64,000 bases of DNA. Origin: Mycolicibacterium hodleri. GTDB lineage: Bacteria > Actinomycetota > Actinomycetes > Mycobacteriales > Mycobacteriaceae. The stretch lies in assembly GCF_006439015.1 (NCBI RefSeq), contig NZ_RCZG01000011.1:98579-162578 (forward strand). The letters are read 5' to 3'. Shown here in pieces: positions 17,080 to 25,326 of this stretch. Position 1 is the stretch's first letter. Every line of letters starts with the position of its first letter. The position numbers and the translations under genes are program-made. A model generated the notes under the pieces. The model made no database searches. It was given only the letters and a program-made list of their open reading frames with translations, and was not told where the DNA came from.

Positions 17080-17511
17080 ATGCGAACAGCGACAAGCAAG
17101 ATCGGGTCGGCACTCGGAGTGGCGGCGCTGGTGGTGTCCGCAGGCGTGGCATCCAGCCAGGCCACGGCGGGGGCCGAGCCGGCTCCTCACAAGGTGGTCT
17201 ACACGCTCACCTCGGTGGGCGACGCGGATTTTGACCTCTACTACCTGACGACTCAACCTGTTGACAAAGCGGCATACAACGCCGACGCCTATGCGTACCT
17301 CAAGAAGGAGCAAGTCACGCTCGGGGCCGGTCAGCCCTGGGTGTTCGAAACCACTCTCGCCGATCCGCAGTGGGCCATCCTGACGGTGAGCAGCACCACG
17401 CACGGGGGCCGCGCCGCGCCGAATCCGCATTGCGAGATTGCTGTCGATGGTCAGGTGGCCGTGCAGCAGGACGCTCCGTACAACCTGCAGTGCCAGCTCG
17501 GACAGTGGTGA
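17080..17511 (+). CDS. Secreted protein of unknown function
   Basis: About 143 residues with a clear signal peptide (MRTATSKIGSALGVAALVVS, cleavage probably after an Ala near residue 34). The mature part is small and beta-rich, with two Cys near the end (PHCEIAVDGQV and YNLQCQLGQW) that may form a disulphide. It loosely recalls the extracytoplasmic part of MmpS-type proteins, but I do not assign it to that family. Start codons GTG 17071, ATG 17074 and ATG 17080 are all possible and no ribosome site discriminates; the last gives the cleanest signal peptide. No functional neighbour. Confidence 0.65.
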   Translation: MRTATSKIGSALGVAALVVSAGVASSQATAGAEPAPHKVVYTLTSVGDADFDLYYLTTQPVDKAAYNADAYAYLKKEQVTLGAGQPWVFETTLADPQWAILTVSSTTHGGRAAPNPHCEIAVDGQVAVQQDAPYNLQCQLGQW

Positions 17512-17647
17512 CGGCGCGCTAGCGCCCGGCGTCAGATGTAGTTACCTTGCGCGGCTGTCGATTGAGGGGGCCGCGCGGTTCGCGCGCTGCCTACCTTGCG
17601 CGCTGCGAGCGACGTGCCGGCCCGGCGAAAATCGGCCCTGAAATGAA

Positions 17648-17685
17648 CTATGGGCTGGCAAGGTTTTCACCCTGCCAGCCCATAG
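17648..17685 (-). terminator. Terminator hairpin of the cold-shock gene
   Basis: Perfect 13-bp stem CTATGGGCTGGCA / TGCCAGCCCATAG with a 12-base loop, starting 12 bases beyond the stop codon of the leftward cold-shock gene. A short T-containing tract follows on that strand. Confidence 0.75.
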
Positions 17686-17697
17686 ATCGTGAAGTTC

Positions 17698-17901
17698 TTA
17701 GATCGCGGTAACTCCGGTGGCCTGTGGGCCCTTCGCACCTTGTCCGACATCGAACTGAACCCGCTGAGCCTCTTCCAGCGAACGGTAGCCGCCGCCTTGG
17801 ATCTCAGAGTAGTGGACGAAGACATCCGGGGAGCCGTCGTCGGGGGCGATAAAGCCGAAGCCCTTTTCGCTGTTGAACCATTTCACAGTTCCCTGTGCCA
17901 T
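17698..17901 (-). CDS. cspA: Cold-shock protein CspA family
   Basis: 67-residue single OB-fold protein that binds single-stranded nucleic acid and melts RNA structure. RNP1 (KGFGFIAP) and RNP2 (VFVHYSEI) motifs are intact, and the start MAQGTVKWFNSEKGFGF is the classical mycobacterial form. It is monocistronic, with its own strong terminator hairpin downstream. About 100 bp of relatively AT-rich sequence precedes it, likely a promoter and 5' leader; a purine-rich GAAAGAAG lies before the ATG. Confidence 0.95.
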   Translation of the reverse strand: MAQGTVKWFNSEKGFGFIAPDDGSPDVFVHYSEIQGGGYRSLEEAQRVQFDVGQGAKGPQATGVTAI

Positions 17902-18015
17902 ACTATTTTACTTCTTTCATCAGGAGCGGATGTGTCTTACACCCGTCGTAAAGTCTACTGCACAAACCGCCGCTCATCTCACTAAAGATCGCCAAATCGG
18001 CAGATTGACTTTCGT

Positions 18016-18031
18016 TCGAACATATGTTCGC
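18016..18031 (+). promoter_or_regulatory. LexA SOS box upstream of the radical SAM gene
   Basis: TCGAACATATGTTCGC matches the mycobacterial LexA site TCGAAC-N4-GTTCGA at 11 of 12 fixed positions. It ends 8 bases before the start codon at 18039, where bound LexA would block transcription. From memory, the M. tuberculosis homologue Rv2578c belongs to the DNA-damage regulon, which fits. Confidence 0.85.
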
Positions 18032-18038
18032 ATGAGTT

Positions 18039-19052
18039 ATGCGATGGGACGGCCAGGGCATCGGCGTCGACGATGGGGCATTGCCCGGGCTGCAGCGCAT
18101 CGGATTCGTACGCTCGGTCCGCACGCCCCAGTTCGAGGGCGTCACGTTTCACGAAGTGCTCTGCAAGTCCGCTCTCAACAAGGTGCCCAACGCCGCCCAC
18201 CTACCGTTCCAGTTCACCGTCAACGGCTATCGCGGCTGTAGCCATGCGTGCCGATATTGCTTCGCCAGACCCACTCACGAGTATCTCGACTTCGACAGCG
18301 GTGCCGACTTCGATACCCAGGTAGTCGTGAAGACCAACGTCGTCGAGGTGCTCCGCAGGGAGTTGGCGCGACGGTCTTGGAACCGCCAGACGGTTGCCCT
18401 CGGGACCAACACCGATCCGTACCAGCGTGGCGAGGGTCGCTACGCCCTGATGCCGGGAATCATTGGAGCACTTGCTGATTCGGGAACCCCATTCTCGATT
18501 CTCACCAAGGGCACGTTGTTGCGCCGTGACTTGGCGCTACTCGTCGACGCTGCCCAGACCGTTGATGTCAGCGTGGCAGTGTCGCTGGCGGTGGGTGACC
18601 CCGTCCTGCACGCGGATGTAGAGCCCGGCACACCTACGCCTCGTGCACGGCTCGAACTGATCCGGGCGATCAGTGAAGCGGGACTGGACTGTCACGTGAT
18701 GATTGCCCCGGTGCTGCCCATGCTTACCGATTCAGTCGAGCACCTCGATGCGTTGTTGGGGCAGATCGCTGCGACGGGAGCCGACGGCGCGACGGTGTTT
18801 GGCCTGCATCTGCGTGGGTCGACGCGTGACTGGTTCATGGCCTGGCTCGAGCGCTCGCGACCGGAGTTGGTGCCGCAGTACCGGCAGTTGTATGGCCGCG
18901 GTGCCTATCTACCGGAAAGCTATCGCGATGCGCTGCGAAAGCGGGCGGCACCGTTGATCGCCAGGCACGGATTGGCGGGAGGCCAACGGTCCTTCCGCAT
19001 GGCCTCTGCTCCGCCGGCGATCGCGGAAGCACCGCAACCGACTTTGTTCTGA
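18039..19052 (+). CDS. Radical SAM protein (SplB/Rv2578c-like), SOS-controlled
   Basis: 337-residue iron-sulphur enzyme. The cluster-binding cysteines are C67, C71 and C74 in GCSHACRYCFARPTH, the CX3CX2C motif that holds the [4Fe-4S] centre used to cleave S-adenosylmethionine. TNTDPYQRGE and the SILTKGTLLRRDL region match the SplB-like subgroup, which includes spore photoproduct lyase-type repair enzymes. A canonical LexA box overlaps the promoter, so expression should rise on DNA damage. The substrate is unknown; a role in DNA or nucleotide repair is inference from family and regulation. No intein interrupts the Cys motif here. Confidence 0.88.
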   Translation: MRWDGQGIGVDDGALPGLQRIGFVRSVRTPQFEGVTFHEVLCKSALNKVPNAAHLPFQFTVNGYRGCSHACRYCFARPTHEYLDFDSGADFDTQVVVKTNVVEVLRRELARRSWNRQTVALGTNTDPYQRGEGRYALMPGIIGALADSGTPFSILTKGTLLRRDLALLVDAAQTVDVSVAVSLAVGDPVLHADVEPGTPTPRARLELIRAISEAGLDCHVMIAPVLPMLTDSVEHLDALLGQIAATGADGATVFGLHLRGSTRDWFMAWLERSRPELVPQYRQLYGRGAYLPESYRDALRKRAAPLIARHGLAGGQRSFRMASAPPAIAEAPQPTLF

Positions 19053-19196
19053 GGTGGCTGTCGATGGCCGACGTTCGCAATCGAGGATTCGACCAGGTCG
19101 GAGCGCCAAGCCGCAACGGCGAGACGAGGACGTCGTGTTGGATGACAGTGATTTCTTCACAAGACTCGCTCGACGCCAAGGAATGGAGAGCAATCG

Positions 19197-19952
19197 ATGA
19201 CAGTCGTCTTGGTCCACGGAGTGCCGGAGACGGCTGCGGTGTGGGATCGCCTCGTCGAACAGTTGACCGATCTCGGCGAAACGGATGTCCGCAGGCTCTC
19301 CCCACCGGGATTCGGCGCACCCGTGCCAGACGGATTCGTGGCGACGATGGACGGCTACCGCGACTGGCTGATCGCCGAACTCGAAACGATCGGGCAGCCG
19401 ATCGACCTCGTCGGGCACGATTGGGGTGGCGGCCATGTTCTCAACGTCGCGATGGTGCGACCCGACCTTATGCGCTCCTGGGTATCCGACATTCCGGGCG
19501 TCTTCGACCAGGAGTATGTGTGGCACGACCTTGCCCTGGCGTGGCAGACGCCCGACGTGGGTGAGGCGGCCGTCGCCGACTTCGCCTCGATGAGCGTGGC
19601 GGACCGCGCCGACTTTCTCATCGGCGCGGGGATGGAGGCTGCCACCGCGAGGCGTGTGTCCCCGGGGATCGATGAGGTGATGGGTCGATCGATCCTGACG
19701 CTGTACCGCTCGGCGGCGCAGCCTGTCATAGCCGAGGCGGCGCAGAACCTCGAAGCCGTTGCCGCCCGCCCTGGGCTCGCGCTGCTTCCCACCGAGGACT
19801 TCTTCGTCGGCACCGAGGAACAGAAGCAACGCGCAGCGGCGCGAACCGGCGCGCGCATCGAAGTCCTCGGCGGGTTGGGACACTGGTGGATGACGCAGAG
19901 TCCGGCGGCTGCCGCTCGATTGCTCGTCGATTTCTGGAAGCAACACCGATGA
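19197..19952 (+). CDS. Alpha/beta hydrolase with aspartate nucleophile
   Basis: 251-residue alpha/beta-hydrolase. The oxyanion-side motif HGVP is at 7-10 and the nucleophile elbow reads VGHDWGG with D75 where esterases have Ser. This Asp is typical of epoxide hydrolases and haloalkane dehalogenases. The catalytic His is probably in GGLGHWWM near the C-terminus. It lies next to the radical SAM gene, the place where M. tuberculosis carries the haloalkane dehalogenase Rv2579, but it is shorter than the roughly 300 residues of that enzyme and may not be its orthologue. ATG 19197 has GGAGAG upstream. Substrate unknown. Confidence 0.78.
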   Translation: MTVVLVHGVPETAAVWDRLVEQLTDLGETDVRRLSPPGFGAPVPDGFVATMDGYRDWLIAELETIGQPIDLVGHDWGGGHVLNVAMVRPDLMRSWVSDIPGVFDQEYVWHDLALAWQTPDVGEAAVADFASMSVADRADFLIGAGMEAATARRVSPGIDEVMGRSILTLYRSAAQPVIAEAAQNLEAVAARPGLALLPTEDFFVGTEEQKQRAAARTGARIEVLGGLGHWWMTQSPAAAARLLVDFWKQHR

Positions 19953-19979
19953 TCGCCTCCGGCGCGCCGAAGTACAGGC

Positions 19980-21236
19980 CTAGCTGCGCCCGCGCTTGAC
20001 CTGATTGAACGGCACCCCGCGGTCGGGGGCGTGTTCGCGGGGGAACCCGAGAATCCGCTCGCCGATGATGTTCCGGGCGATCTCGGTGGTTCCTCCGCCG
20101 AGCGAGGCGGCCTGTCTCGACAGGTAGAGGTCGCCATGGCCGAACAGCCCGTCACCGTCATCGACGACACCACCGGGCCCGGCGATCGCCAGCGCCGTAT
20201 CGATCTCGAACTGGACGGTCTCGGCATGGGTGATGCGGATGATGGACCCGGCCGCGGGGGGCAGGGACCCGTCGAGTACCCCGTGATAAACGTAATCGAC
20301 CAACTGTGCCTGCACGGCGCGGCGCACCAGTGCGCGGCCAGCCTGCTCGCGAACTCGCTCGTTGTGTGTCTGACCAGTTGCCGCGAGCAGCGCGACGTAA
20401 TCGACGGGTTGGTCCGTCGCACCCTCCGCGCCTGTGCCGCTGGCGAACTCGGAGCCGCCGCCGACGGCGCGTCGTTCGTGGAACATCTGCCGTGACGCGA
20501 CCGCCCAGCCGTCATTGACCGCCCCGACCACGGCGTCGTCGGAAAGTTCGAGGTCGTCGAAGAACTCCTCGCAGAATTCGTTGCCACCGTCCACCTGCAT
20601 GATCCGGCGCATCGTGATGCCGGGGCTGTTGATCGGCACCAGGAACATCGTTAGACCCTCGTGCTTGGGCACGTCCCAGTCGGTGCGCGCCAGCAGCAAT
20701 CCGTAGTCGGCAGCGAAGGCGCTGGTACTCCAGGTCTTGGCGCCGTTGACGATCCACTTGTCACCGCGGCGGTCGGCGCGCGTGATGACGCCCGCGAGGT
20801 CGGATCCACCGTTCGGCTCGGACAGCAGCTGAACCAAGACCTCGTCGCCTCGGATTGCCGCCGAGAGGCGATCCCGCTTCTGATCCTCGCTGCCGGTGTC
20901 GAGGATGGTCGCCGCGCAGATCGTGAACGTCGGCGTGTTGAGGATGATCGGCAATTCGTAGCCGCGTGATACGCCGTCGAACGCCCGCTGGTAGGCGATC
21001 GGCAGGCCCAGCCCGCCGTACTCCCGGGGGAAGCAGATTCCGGCGAATCCGCCCTCGTAGAGCATCTTCTGCAGCTCACGCGCACGCGCCCAGGGGGCGT
21101 CGGCGCCGCGATCGCAACTCGGCGGGTTGGCCGTATCGATGCGTGGCATGTTCTCGGCGAGCCAGACCCGTGCCCGTTCCGCGAACTCTGCGACCGACTC
21201 GGATGTCACGGTCGTTGGCGACGTGGTTTCGGTCAT
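19980..21236 (-). CDS. Acyl-CoA dehydrogenase (large subunit type)
   Basis: FAD-dependent dehydrogenase, 418 residues, oxidising an acyl-CoA at the alpha-beta bond. Visible family features: N-terminal helical domain, LLSEPNGGSDLAGV flavin/substrate loop, KWIVNGAKTWSTSAFAADY, and the C-terminal AGPGGVVDDGD plus LSRQAASLGGGTTEIARNIIGERILGFPRE (the GGGTTEI-type FAD motif). The ATG at 21236 overlaps the stop of the upstream acyl-CoA dehydrogenase (ATGA). The pair resembles heteromeric alpha2beta2 acyl-CoA dehydrogenases of mycobacterial sterol or branched-chain breakdown; which substrate is unclear. The start MTETTSPTTV is preferred to a longer upstream frame. Confidence 0.87.
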   Translation of the reverse strand: MTETTSPTTVTSESVAEFAERARVWLAENMPRIDTANPPSCDRGADAPWARARELQKMLYEGGFAGICFPREYGGLGLPIAYQRAFDGVSRGYELPIILNTPTFTICAATILDTGSEDQKRDRLSAAIRGDEVLVQLLSEPNGGSDLAGVITRADRRGDKWIVNGAKTWSTSAFAADYGLLLARTDWDVPKHEGLTMFLVPINSPGITMRRIMQVDGGNEFCEEFFDDLELSDDAVVGAVNDGWAVASRQMFHERRAVGGGSEFASGTGAEGATDQPVDYVALLAATGQTHNERVREQAGRALVRRAVQAQLVDYVYHGVLDGSLPPAAGSIIRITHAETVQFEIDTALAIAGPGGVVDDGDGLFGHGDLYLSRQAASLGGGTTEIARNIIGERILGFPREHAPDRGVPFNQVKRGRS

Positions 21237-22375
21237 CCTGCAGACTCCAGCTGCTCGGTGAGCGCGTACACGCGCAGATTGTGGTCCTCGGGTGTGCCGA
21301 ACATGGAGCGGTACAACGTGACTCGGCGAAGGTAGAGGTGAAGGTCGTGCTCCCAGGTGACCCCGATGCCGCCGTGCATCTGCACGCACAGTTGCAGCAT
21401 GCCGGGGGCGTGCTCTCCGAGGTAGCTCTTGGCGACGCTCACCGCCATATCGGCGTCACGGGCGCGCGCACCAGCCGCAGCGATCGCGGCACGGGTGGTG
21501 GCGCGCGACGCTTCGAGCCAGATCTTCATATCCGCGTACTTGTGCTTGAGAGCCTGGTAAGACGCCAGCGGGCGACCGAATGAGTACCGGTCCAGCGCCC
21601 ACTGAACGGTGAAACCGAACACTGCGTCGAGAATGCCGACCACCTCGGCGCACTGCAAGACCTGGGCGATCTGACTCTGCCGTGCGAGCAGCGCGGGTGT
21701 CTGGTCCGCGGAGCCGACGACGGCGTTCGCCCCTACCTGCACGGCGTCGAAGGTAACTCGGGCGTAACGCTTTACGAGGTCGATGGATTTCTGCGGCGTG
21801 ATGGTCACTCCGGCCGCATCGGCGGGGACCAGGAACTGTCTGACCGCTCCGTTCAGCTCGGCTACGACGAGGAACAATCCGCTCTCCGCGCCTGCCTCGA
21901 CGCGGTCCTTCGTGCCATCGATGCGGAATCCCGAGTCGCTCCGGGTGGCCATCACCGAGGTGACCCCGGGTGCCCAGGCTCCACCGGTTTCATAGACGGC
22001 CCATGAGGCGATGAGCGCACCGGATACCAGCGATTCGATTGTGTCGGAATGGTTTTCGGCGTCGTCGGCGTCCACCAAGCCGGCCAACACCGTGTTCACC
22101 GGGTGAAGCGGTCCGGGTGCCACTGTGGTGCCGATCTGCTCGGCAACCAATGCGAGGTCGGCGACTCCATCGCCGGAAACACTGCCGCCGCCGAGTTCCT
22201 CCGGTACCAGCATACTGGCCCAGCCGAGCTCGGCGGCGCGTTGCCACCACGCCCCGTCGAAAGACGTTCCGGAACTGTGTAACTCGCGCACTCGGGCGAG
22301 CGAGGCCTCCTTGTCCAGGAAGGCCCGCGCGGTCGAGGCGAAGAGCAGCCGTTCGGGGGACGCGACTTCAGTCAT
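21233..22375 (-). CDS. Acyl-CoA dehydrogenase (small/degenerate subunit type)
   Basis: 380-residue member of the acyl-CoA dehydrogenase family, translationally coupled to the next dehydrogenase by a 4-base overlap. It has the general fold (AAELGWASMLVPEELGG, the SFGRPLASYQALKHKYADM FAD-contact region, QMHGGIGVTWEHDLHLYLRR) but weak mid-domain catalytic motifs. This is typical of the partner subunit in mycobacterial FadE heterotetramers, where only one chain has the full flavin site. An active complex with the downstream protein is inferred from gene order. ATG 22375 is used; longer frames run into the amidohydrolase gene. Confidence 0.82.
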   Translation of the reverse strand: MTEVASPERLLFASTARAFLDKEASLARVRELHSSGTSFDGAWWQRAAELGWASMLVPEELGGGSVSGDGVADLALVAEQIGTTVAPGPLHPVNTVLAGLVDADDAENHSDTIESLVSGALIASWAVYETGGAWAPGVTSVMATRSDSGFRIDGTKDRVEAGAESGLFLVVAELNGAVRQFLVPADAAGVTITPQKSIDLVKRYARVTFDAVQVGANAVVGSADQTPALLARQSQIAQVLQCAEVVGILDAVFGFTVQWALDRYSFGRPLASYQALKHKYADMKIWLEASRATTRAAIAAAGARARDADMAVSVAKSYLGEHAPGMLQLCVQMHGGIGVTWEHDLHLYLRRVTLYRSMFGTPEDHNLRVYALTEQLESAG

Positions 22376-22413
22376 GCGCGAGTGACTCCGCTGCTGGGTT
22401 TGGAGATCGGCGG

Positions 22414-23643
22414 TCAGGCGAGGACGAGGGCGGGCACGTCCGGCTTGTGCACGATCTCGTTGGGAACCTTGAAGAGATCGACCATGTTGCCGCCCATCAC
22501 CTTTCGAACGCCATCTTCGTCGAGGCCGTGTGCTTCGAGGTCGCTCACCAGGTTGATCGGGTCGGCCAGGCCCTCCGGATGGGGCCAGTCCGAGCCGAAG
22601 ATGATGCGGTCGATGCCGCACAGGTCGGCCATCTTCTTGAAGTCGTCCTCCCAGAACGGCGCAACGTACACGGCGCGCTGGAACGCTTGGATCGGATCCT
22701 CGGGGAACGAGTCGGGCATCTTCTTGAAGACGTCCTTGAATTGGTAGAACAGGTAGGGCACCCAGGATGCGCCGTTCTCGACCGACAGGATGCGCAGATC
22801 CGGGTTGCGGGTCAACGCGCCGTGGCAGACCAGTGCGGCCATCGTGTCCTCGATCGGACGCTTGCCCATGGCGACCATCCGGAACGAGGTGGGCGCGAAC
22901 GGCTTGAATTCGTCGCCGGGCTCCCAGTCGTTGAGGTACGACGAGTAACCACTGTCGGAGGCGTGCATGGAGACCGGGATGCCGGCCTTGACGCAGGCCT
23001 GCCAGAACGGGTCGAACTCGGGCATCCCCATGGAGCGGCTGCCCCGGTAGCCAGGGACCGGCGCTGGACGCACCAGAACGGTCTTGGCGCCACGTTCCAC
23101 ACACCACTCGAGCTCTTCGAGCGCGCGGTCGACGTTGCCCAGGTTGATGACGGGCGTGGAGAAGATGCGATCTTCGTAGTTGAACTGCCAGGTTTCGTAC
23201 ATCCACTGGTTCAGCGCGTGAACGATGTCGAGGATCAGGTCCGGATCATCCTTCAGGCGCTCCTCGACGAGGCTGGCCAGCGTCGGGAACATCAGGGTGT
23301 AGTCCAGGCCCAACGCGTCGAGCACCTCGAGGCGTGCCGCGGGGTTGCGGAATGCGGGAATGGCCTTCATCGGCTTGCCCATCACCTCGCGGTAGGTCTT
23401 GCCGCCGCTGCCGTGGCGGAAGTAGTCCTCCTGCGCGCCGGGCTTTGCGACGACCTCGAAGGTCGGGTTGGGGATGTAGTCGCTGACCACGTTGCGCACC
23501 ATGATCTTGGTGCGACCGCGAACGTCGATGTAGTCGATGACGCCCTTGCGGTGATCCGGCAGGAACTGCGTCAGCGCTTCCTTGGGCTCGTAGAAGTGGT
23601 TGTCGGCGTCGAACACGGGATAGGACAGGGTGCGCGAAGGCAT
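22414..23643 (-). CDS. Amidohydrolase family (amidohydrolase 2) protein
   Basis: 409-residue TIM-barrel metal hydrolase or decarboxylase. It starts with the family metal motif, DADNHFYEP (D12-N15-H16), followed by the long barrel with SMHASDSGYSSYL and ends with the signature FGSDWPHPEG. Relatives act on carboxylated aromatics, lactones or CoA-linked ring products. The neighbours (two acyl-CoA dehydrogenases, thioesterase, LLM oxidoreductase) suggest catabolism of a lipid or ring compound. ATG 23643 has AGGAGA 5 bases upstream. A palindrome matching the TetR-gene region lies 33 bp before the start, so it is probably the first gene of a TetR-controlled operon with the two dehydrogenases. Confidence 0.85.
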   Translation of the reverse strand: MPSRTLSYPVFDADNHFYEPKEALTQFLPDHRKGVIDYIDVRGRTKIMVRNVVSDYIPNPTFEVVAKPGAQEDYFRHGSGGKTYREVMGKPMKAIPAFRNPAARLEVLDALGLDYTLMFPTLASLVEERLKDDPDLILDIVHALNQWMYETWQFNYEDRIFSTPVINLGNVDRALEELEWCVERGAKTVLVRPAPVPGYRGSRSMGMPEFDPFWQACVKAGIPVSMHASDSGYSSYLNDWEPGDEFKPFAPTSFRMVAMGKRPIEDTMAALVCHGALTRNPDLRILSVENGASWVPYLFYQFKDVFKKMPDSFPEDPIQAFQRAVYVAPFWEDDFKKMADLCGIDRIIFGSDWPHPEGLADPINLVSDLEAHGLDEDGVRKVMGGNMVDLFKVPNEIVHKPDVPALVLA

Positions 23644-23675
23644 ATCCGTCTCCTAGAAGTCTGGTATGTCGGAAG

Positions 23676-23692
23676 TGGTAATGACGTTACCA
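23676..23692. promoter_or_regulatory. Candidate TetR operator upstream of the amidohydrolase operon
   Basis: Palindrome with arms TGGTAA and TTACCA around TGACG. The 12-mer AATGACGTTACC inside it (23680-23691) recurs exactly at 24393-24404 next to the TetR start codon, which points to one regulator controlling both promoters. Confidence 0.65.
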
Positions 23693-23756
23693 TTTTGGTG
23701 ACGACGAGTGGACCAGGATGCATCGATCGGGAAACGTGCAGTTCAGGGCGGTGTGA

Positions 23757-24389
23757 TCAGGGTGCGAGCGCCCGGAGGCAGAACTCGTAGATGTGGCGGC
23801 CCTCAAGCGGTGCGTCGTTGAGTTCTGCCCCGAGAACCCGGAGGCGCATCGCGCCCAGCGCAGACTGCATGATCAGCGTGGCAGTGGGGTCGACGTCGAG
23901 ACGGGGGTCGAACGTGCCCTCCGACTTGCCGCGCTCGATGATGTCCTTGATCAGGACGTTCACCGGTGAGAGCACCCTGGCGTAGTCACGCGGCATCGTC
24001 TCGGCCAGGTGGTCGTTGTAGAACGTCAGTCCGCGGTTGATGCTGTCCTGAGTGGTCGACGCGGCCGGTGCGCTGATCTTGTCGATCAGCAATCGCAACG
24101 CCTCTGGCGCAGGTACCTCGTCGGTCTCCGCCCGCCAACGCAGCGTGGATTCGCTCATGATCCTGTCGACCAACGCCAGGAGGAGCTCATCCTTGGTGGA
24201 GAAGTGCTGGTAGAAGGATCGCAGCGAAGTCTTGGACCGCTCGACCACCTCGAGCACCGTGAAGTCGGTCCGCCCGGTCTCGCCAAGGATGGCCAACGCC
24301 GACCGCATGAACCTGCTGGCCCGGGATTCCTCGTCAGCCTGGGTTGTGCCGGCTGCGTCCGGTGACGGCCCCTCAGTCGCCTTCGCCAC
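23757..24389 (-). CDS. TetR-family transcriptional regulator
   Basis: 210-residue repressor-type protein. The N-terminal helix-turn-helix is recognisable in FTVLEVVERSKTSLRSFYQHFSTKDELLLAL (about residues 43-73), preceded by an acidic extension. The C-terminal ligand domain is all-helical and not diagnostic. It stands between the leftward amidohydrolase/acyl-CoA dehydrogenase operon and the rightward LLM oxidoreductase-thioesterase genes, with a shared 12-bp motif at both edges. It therefore probably senses a CoA or acid intermediate of that pathway. GTG 24389 lies next to the motif, fitting autorepression. Confidence 0.85.
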   Translation of the reverse strand: MAKATEGPSPDAAGTTQADEESRASRFMRSALAILGETGRTDFTVLEVVERSKTSLRSFYQHFSTKDELLLALVDRIMSESTLRWRAETDEVPAPEALRLLIDKISAPAASTTQDSINRGLTFYNDHLAETMPRDYARVLSPVNVLIKDIIERGKSEGTFDPRLDVDPTATLIMQSALGAMRLRVLGAELNDAPLEGRHIYEFCLRALAP

Positions 24390-24392
24390 GAG

Positions 24393-24445
24393 AATGACGT
24401 TACCGTTTCAGTAGAAGCAGCGGTGAGCTTGCCGCTAAGGTAACG
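24393..24445. promoter_or_regulatory. TetR/LLM divergent promoter with repeated CGTTACC half-sites
   Basis: AATGACGTTACC (24393-24404) repeats the motif upstream of the amidohydrolase. An inverted half-site GGTAACG follows at 24439-24445, just before the LLM start codon. Probable operator region for the TetR protein on both sides; inferred from sequence only. Confidence 0.55.
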
Positions 24446-24450
24446 CACCG

Positions 24451-25302
24451 ATGGCCGAATGGTTTCTCTTCCTGCCCCAGGTGCGACTGGGGATTCCCGA
24501 CATCGTCGCGCGTGCGCGCGCGGCCGAAACCGCAGGCTTCGACGGCATCGCGCTGATCGACCACCTCGAGCCACCTGGCGCCTCCCACCAGGGAATCTGG
24601 GAGGCGATGACCCTGGCGACCTGGGTGGCCGCACAGACCGAGCGGCTGAGCATCGGTCACCTGGTGCTGTGCGATGCGTTTCGGCACCCGGCGGTCCTGG
24701 CCAAGGAGGCGGTCACGCTGGCAGCGGCTTCGGGGAACCGTTTCGAGCTCGGCCTCGGATGGGGTTCGTGGCCTCGGGAATTCGACAGGTTCGGTCTGGC
24801 CGATGGTGACGACCCGCCTGCCCGCGTCGCGCGCCTGGACCGCACACTCGGGCTGATCCGCCAGTACTGGGGTGAGGCGGACACCGATGGGGTGATCCAG
24901 GAACCACGGCCAGAACGACGAATTCCCCTGGTGCTCGGTGGCACCGGTAAGAAGACGATGGACCTGGTACGTCGGCACGCCGACTGGTGGAACGTCCCGT
25001 CGCATCAACTCGACCGGCTGCCCGAACTGCTGCCGACGGTGGGCGACGTCCGGGTATCCGTTCAGCAGATGGTCGGCTTCATCGCCGCCGGCACGGACCG
25101 TGAGGAGGTCACGGCGGCCAGCACGCGTCGTTTCGGGCACCTGGGCACGGGTCTGGTCTGTGGCGACGCCCAAGAACTGAGTCGGCACTTCGCCGGATTG
25201 ACGGCCCAAGGCGTCGAGCGCTTCTACGTGTGGTTCGCCGATTTCGCCCAACCCACCACGCTCGCCGCGTTCGCCGAGAACGTCATCGCATGTCACACAT
25301 AG
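24451..25302 (+). CDS. LLM-class (F420-type) flavin/deazaflavin oxidoreductase
   Basis: 283-residue luciferase-like monooxygenase fold protein. Supporting features are the barrel start FLFLPQVRLGIPDIVARARAAE, GFDGIALIDHLEP, the LGLGWGSWPREFDRFGL segment and IPLVLGGTGKKTMDLVRRHADWWNV. In mycobacteria most members use coenzyme F420, though FMN is possible. It is divergent from the TetR gene and precedes a thioesterase by 24 bp, so a joint role in the same catabolic module is likely. ATG 24451 sits next to candidate operator half-sites. Confidence 0.85.
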   Translation: MAEWFLFLPQVRLGIPDIVARARAAETAGFDGIALIDHLEPPGASHQGIWEAMTLATWVAAQTERLSIGHLVLCDAFRHPAVLAKEAVTLAAASGNRFELGLGWGSWPREFDRFGLADGDDPPARVARLDRTLGLIRQYWGEADTDGVIQEPRPERRIPLVLGGTGKKTMDLVRRHADWWNVPSHQLDRLPELLPTVGDVRVSVQQMVGFIAAGTDREEVTAASTRRFGHLGTGLVCGDAQELSRHFAGLTAQGVERFYVWFADFAQPTTLAAFAENVIACHT

Positions 25303-25326
25303 CAATTCAATCTGAGAGGGTACTTC

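Noticed and set aside
18220..18290. Intein in the radical SAM gene
   Set aside because: The CX3CX2C motif and flanks are continuous; length is that of an uninterrupted protein.
22039..23790. 583-codon rightward frame over the amidohydrolase gene
   Set aside because: Arg/Gly/His-rich antisense shadow; the leftward amidohydrolase and dehydrogenase have clear motifs and ribosome sites.
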